Positions 5,234-6,825 of a DNA stretch of 6,825 nt are shown in pieces. The first letter of the stretch is position 1; every line of letters begins with the position of its first letter. Made by a program: the position numbers and the translations under genes. Origin of the DNA: JANRKH01 sp033761815 (lineage in GTDB: Bacteria; Pseudomonadota; Alphaproteobacteria; Rickettsiales; Rickettsiaceae); NCBI GenBank assembly GCA_033761815.1, contig JANRMF010000015.1, positions 1 to 6,825 on the forward strand, given 5' to 3'. The notes beneath the pieces are model-generated. The model saw nothing but the letters and a program-made list of their open reading frames with translations, did not search any database and was not told the origin of the DNA.

Positions 5234-6505
5234 GTGACAAAGTTAGGATTTGCGTCAGATTTTATAATCAAGAATAAATTAAGGAGTCTTGGAATTTCTC
5301 CTGAAATTTTGAAGTCATTAAAGCTCGGAAGAGATCAGATAGACCAGCTCCTAATTGGCTTAGAGAAGGCTAAATTACTATCATCGAAATATAAAAAAGC
5401 AGTAGGTATGCTTGGTAGAGCGGCTCTTAAAATCCTTAAATCTAAATCCAAAAAAAGCAAATCAAAAAAATGCCAATCCATTGTAGAAGAATTCGAAGAT
5501 GGAATGTTTGAAAAGCTTAATATAATTTCTGAATTATCTGAGGATGGAAGCCTTGAATCGCTAGAAGAAATGCATAAACTAACTGGTGAAATTTTACAGG
5601 ATGGGTATAAAATCATTGATAATCATGGCGAAAATGACAGAAATCATACAGATAGAGAAGAAAGAGAGCCGGGTGAGAGAGAGGTCATGGATTCTATGAG
5701 GACAACTTTGATAATACTAGTTGTCTTAATTACTGTTGCATTTTTGGCTTATTTTGGCGTAGCTCCGGCTGTATTAATTCTTGCAGCTCAGATTTTAGAG
5801 TTTGGTCATGAGATTTATAGTTTTTATAAAGAAACACAAAATACCACTCACAAGGCAGAAAGAGTCATAGCAAATCATGGCCTTAAAGAAAAAGACCTTA
5901 CAGAGATGAGAGAAATGATAAGAGAGGTAGAGGGTCTTGATAGGAGTCTGACTAGTCTGATAATTAGTGTAAAATCTTTGAATGAAAAAGATTTCTCGCA
6001 AAGAGCTATGGAACATGGAGATGTTTTATATGGCTTATCTTCTCTAAACAATAGAAAGGGAGTCGCAGAGGATATGAGTTTTGCATTTAAGGATATCGGT
6101 CACAATATTGCCGAAAATCATCCGCAATTTAGATCAAGGTTTGATAAAGCCTCATCTGAGCACTTAAGTAGGTTCCTAGACGCACTACCAAAATCATCCA
6201 GAATTAGGGATAATCATGATATGAATGAGGTGCTGCAAAATACAGTTAGTGATTTAGCTGCATTTAATAGAGTAATGACTAATTTTTCTGCCGCATTTAA
6301 AGATGCGAGCTTTGAGGAAAGAGATTTAGTGCGCAAAATATCATCCGAGGTGAATTTTTACATGAAACACAGATATGTAAAGCTTGCAGAAAGAATTGCG
6401 GGGCTGGATAGTCATGAATCCCGGGGAAAATATCACGCGAATAAACAAGTAAGTAGAGAAATTCTAGTAAGCTTAAAGCAATTATCCCTTGCAACAGGAG
6501 TCTGA
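5234..6505 (+). CDS. 423-residue membrane protein of unknown function
   Basis: I do not recognise this protein. From the GTG start it has a helical N-terminal part with K-L-R-S-L-G-I-S-P-E (15-24), a basic stretch at 66-79 ending in S-K-S-K-K-S-K-S-K-K, an acidic segment (84-115), a strongly polar linker (129-151, rich in D, E, R, N and H) and a single long hydrophobic segment at about 157-189, enough for one long or two short membrane spans. The C-terminal half (195-420) is charged and helical, with a likely coiled coil around 207-255. There is no N-terminal signal peptide. The composition, with a eukaryote-like lysine/serine run and a central membrane segment, would fit a protein delivered to a host cell in an intracellular bacterium, but this is conjecture. 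It lies 89 bases after tsaD. I see no strong promoter in that gap, although TATATA at 5189-5194 could serve as a -10. Confidence 0.8.
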   Translation: MTKLGFASDFIIKNKLRSLGISPEILKSLKLGRDQIDQLLIGLEKAKLLSSKYKKAVGMLGRAALKILKSKSKKSKSKKCQSIVEEFEDGMFEKLNIISELSEDGSLESLEEMHKLTGEILQDGYKIIDNHGENDRNHTDREEREPGEREVMDSMRTTLIILVVLITVAFLAYFGVAPAVLILAAQILEFGHEIYSFYKETQNTTHKAERVIANHGLKEKDLTEMREMIREVEGLDRSLTSLIISVKSLNEKDFSQRAMEHGDVLYGLSSLNNRKGVAEDMSFAFKDIGHNIAENHPQFRSRFDKASSEHLSRFLDALPKSSRIRDNHDMNEVLQNTVSDLAAFNRVMTNFSAAFKDASFEERDLVRKISSEVNFYMKHRYVKLAERIAGLDSHESRGKYHANKQVSREILVSLKQLSLATGV

Positions 6506-6606
6506 TTCTTTCATAATACTAAAATTAATATCATGAATTCATAACAAATTAATAATATTTAAGATGCGCAAAATATATATGCTGCAAAATTTCCTCGGTA
6601 TAAATT
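6506..6606. other. Intergenic gap before the transporter gene
   Basis: This is an AT-rich spacer of 101 bases without a GC-rich hairpin, so no factor-independent terminator is seen for the preceding gene. It holds two near copies of ATGC-G-CAAAAT type (6564-6574 and 6580-6591, the second with an extra T), with TATATA between them that could be a -10 for the following gene. No matching -35 is convincing. Confidence 0.3.
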
Positions 6607-6825
6607 ATGAATGAGACCTTGACTTATTGCGCCTTATATCTTATGGGCATGGTGCTTGGAATAGTGGGGGCAGGGGGGTCCATACTCACTACACCTATTT
6701 TTGTGTACTTAGCTTCTTACCCGGTTGTTATTGCAACTACATATTCTCTTGTAATAGTCGGGCTAACTGCTTTTGCAGCATCGGTGAGATATAGACGATA
6801 CATTCAATATAAAAGGTCGCTACCT
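6607..6825 (+). CDS. TauE/SafE-family membrane transporter (N-terminal part)
   Basis: The first 73 codons of a gene that runs off the right edge. The N-terminal half of the family motif is clear: a glycine-rich first membrane helix with G-M-V-L-G-I-V-G-A-G-G-S (14-25), then T-T-P-I-F-V-Y-L (28-35), a second helix from A-T-T-Y-S-L (43-48) to about 60, and a positive turn R-Y-R-R-Y (61-65) on the cytoplasmic side. The TauE/SafE family (also called DUF81) contains exporters of sulfite, sulfoacetate and other small organic anions, and the substrate cannot be told from this part. Full members have about 250-270 residues and 7-8 membrane helices. The ATG has no clear ribosome binding site. Met13 and Met15 are less likely starts because they would cut into the first helix. 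Confidence 0.85.
   Translation, partial: MNETLTYCALYLMGMVLGIVGAGGSILTTPIFVYLASYPVVIATTYSLVIVGLTAFAASVRYRRYIQYKRSLP

Noticed and set aside
5335..5616. Minus-strand open frame of 93 codons inside the 423-residue protein gene.
   Set aside because: It is a serine-rich shadow of the plus-strand gene with no family match and no ribosome binding site.

Overview
The window is AT-rich, about two-thirds A+T by eye, densely coded and uses the standard stop codons. A GapR/DUF2312 protein (UPF0335 family, close in style to the rickettsial members), an RpiB-type isomerase, an OmpH/Skp chaperone and a TsaD with the organellar/bacterial motifs together point to an alphaproteobacterium. The base composition and the lineage-specific proteins of unknown function suggest a Rickettsiales-like, probably host-associated, lineage. 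The organism assignment is an inference from gene content and composition.

Left part (1-2369), all on the minus strand and read from right to left. It begins with gapR (2369-2133), followed by a tandem array of four small paralogous proteins: D (2023-1625), C (1518-1063), B (1046-606) and a decayed fourth copy A (581-153). The paralogs share a C-terminal signature, Y-E-D-V/I, then A/S-P-G-I, then F-E-V-K-V, then S-D-Y, then G-S-S-E-D. I know no named family for them. The pattern looks like one beta-rich unit of an autotransporter passenger domain, but without a signal peptide or a beta-barrel. Copy A can be rebuilt over its full length, but it carries two compensating frameshifts and an internal stop. 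A GC-rich palindromic element sits exactly at its 3' end.

Middle part (2370-5144). A divergent promoter region lies between gapR and a plus-strand gene for a membrane-anchored protein of unknown function (2539-3084). That gene converges with rpiB (3512-3087, minus) with only 2 bases between the stop codons. The plus-strand pair skp-tsaD follows (3577-4119 and 4122-5144), 2 bases apart and probably one transcript. Skp would act in the periplasm on outer-membrane proteins, and TsaD makes the t6A tRNA modification in the cytoplasm.

Right part (5145-6825). A 423-residue protein of unknown function with a lysine/serine-rich stretch, a central membrane segment and a helical C-terminal half (5234-6505) is followed by the first 73 codons of a TauE/SafE-family membrane transporter that runs off the window. 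No rRNA, tRNA, CRISPR array or complete insertion sequence was seen.
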